Below, piece after piece: positions 63,986 to 64,000 of a DNA stretch of 64,000 nucleotides. Position 1 is the stretch's first letter, and every line of letters begins with the position of its first letter. The translations under genes were made by a program, and so were the position numbers. The notes beneath the pieces were generated by a model that saw only the letters and a list, made by a program, of their open reading frames with translations, did no database searches and was not told where the DNA came from. The DNA is from Pollutimonas harenae. GTDB lineage: Bacteria; Pseudomonadota; Gammaproteobacteria; Burkholderiales; Burkholderiaceae_B. The stretch is from NCBI RefSeq assembly GCF_004153685.1, contig NZ_SDQD01000002.1:558001-622000 (forward strand), given 5' to 3'.

Positions 63986-64000
63986 TGTGTCAGACTAGTA

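Noticed and set aside
1-64000. tRNA or rRNA genes, CRISPR arrays, insertion sequences, prophage or integrative elements
   Set aside because: I read through the intergenic regions and gene products and found no cloverleaf, array repeats, transposase or integrase. The window looks like core and stable accessory chromosome.

Overview
The window reads as a chromosomal segment of a betaproteobacterium, most likely family Alcaligenaceae (the Bordetella/Achromobacter/Pusillimonas group). This is inferred from the neighbourhoods recA-recX, sucC-sucD-TerC, hemC-hemD-hemX-hemY, leuC-leuD-leuB, a TctD/TctE-type two-component pair and a BPSS1780-family membrane protein. No 16S rRNA or other marker is present, so the genus cannot be fixed. 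I see no rRNA, tRNA, CRISPR array, insertion sequence, integrase or phage gene. Coding density is high.

Layout. 1-5.3 kb: pbpC, a lipoprotein, a long aspartate carbamoyltransferase with an extra N-terminal domain, and rdgC. 5.3-9.7 kb: on the minus strand, a TctD/TctE-like regulator pair followed by an MHS-family transporter. 9.8-15.6 kb: recA-recX under a perfect LexA box, divergent metR/metE, and a DUF2889 gene. 15.7-25 kb: sucCD, a TerC-family protein with a tiny coupled membrane protein, the hemCDXY haem block, ppa, an FAH-family hydrolase and an entericidin-like lipoprotein. 25-35.7 kb: a complete carbon-phosphorus lyase operon, phnCDEFGHIJKLMNP, with a Pho-box promoter and two copies of a palindrome that is probably the PhnF operator. 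36.5-46 kb: a Tad/Flp-type pilus locus made of a pilin-like peptide, two TadE/TadG-like proteins, a secreted protein of unknown function, CpaB, a secretin, an FHA-CpaF fusion ATPase, TadB, TadC and a DUF192 protein. 46-52.6 kb: a membrane protein, thrB, and an island of class II HMG-CoA reductase plus an orphan ABC binding protein, divergent from a GAF/PucR-type regulator. 52.6-64 kb: dusA, a CBS protein, a YihY protein, DUF2069, selO, aroC, an M48 lipoprotein peptidase, a YkvI-family transporter and leuCDB.

How the parts work together. The phn operon gives a full route from phosphonate uptake (PhnCDE) through C-P bond cleavage (PhnGHIJKLM) to phosphoribosyl products (PhnN, PhnP). The sequence suggests two controls: phosphate starvation through PhoB at the head, and PhnF inside the operon. 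The Tad locus encodes an envelope-spanning secretion ATPase, inner-membrane platform and secretin, but has no TadZ/CpaE and no prepilin peptidase here. The mvaA island suggests uptake and oxidation of mevalonate as a carbon source.

The most unusual points are the helix-turn-helix-like extension on PyrB with a perfect palindrome just upstream of its own gene, the FHA-CpaF fusion in a locus without TadZ, an 11-bp-period direct repeat upstream of the MHS transporter that fits an OmpR-family regulator site, and the PhnF-type palindromes placed between phnC and phnD and across the phnF start codon.
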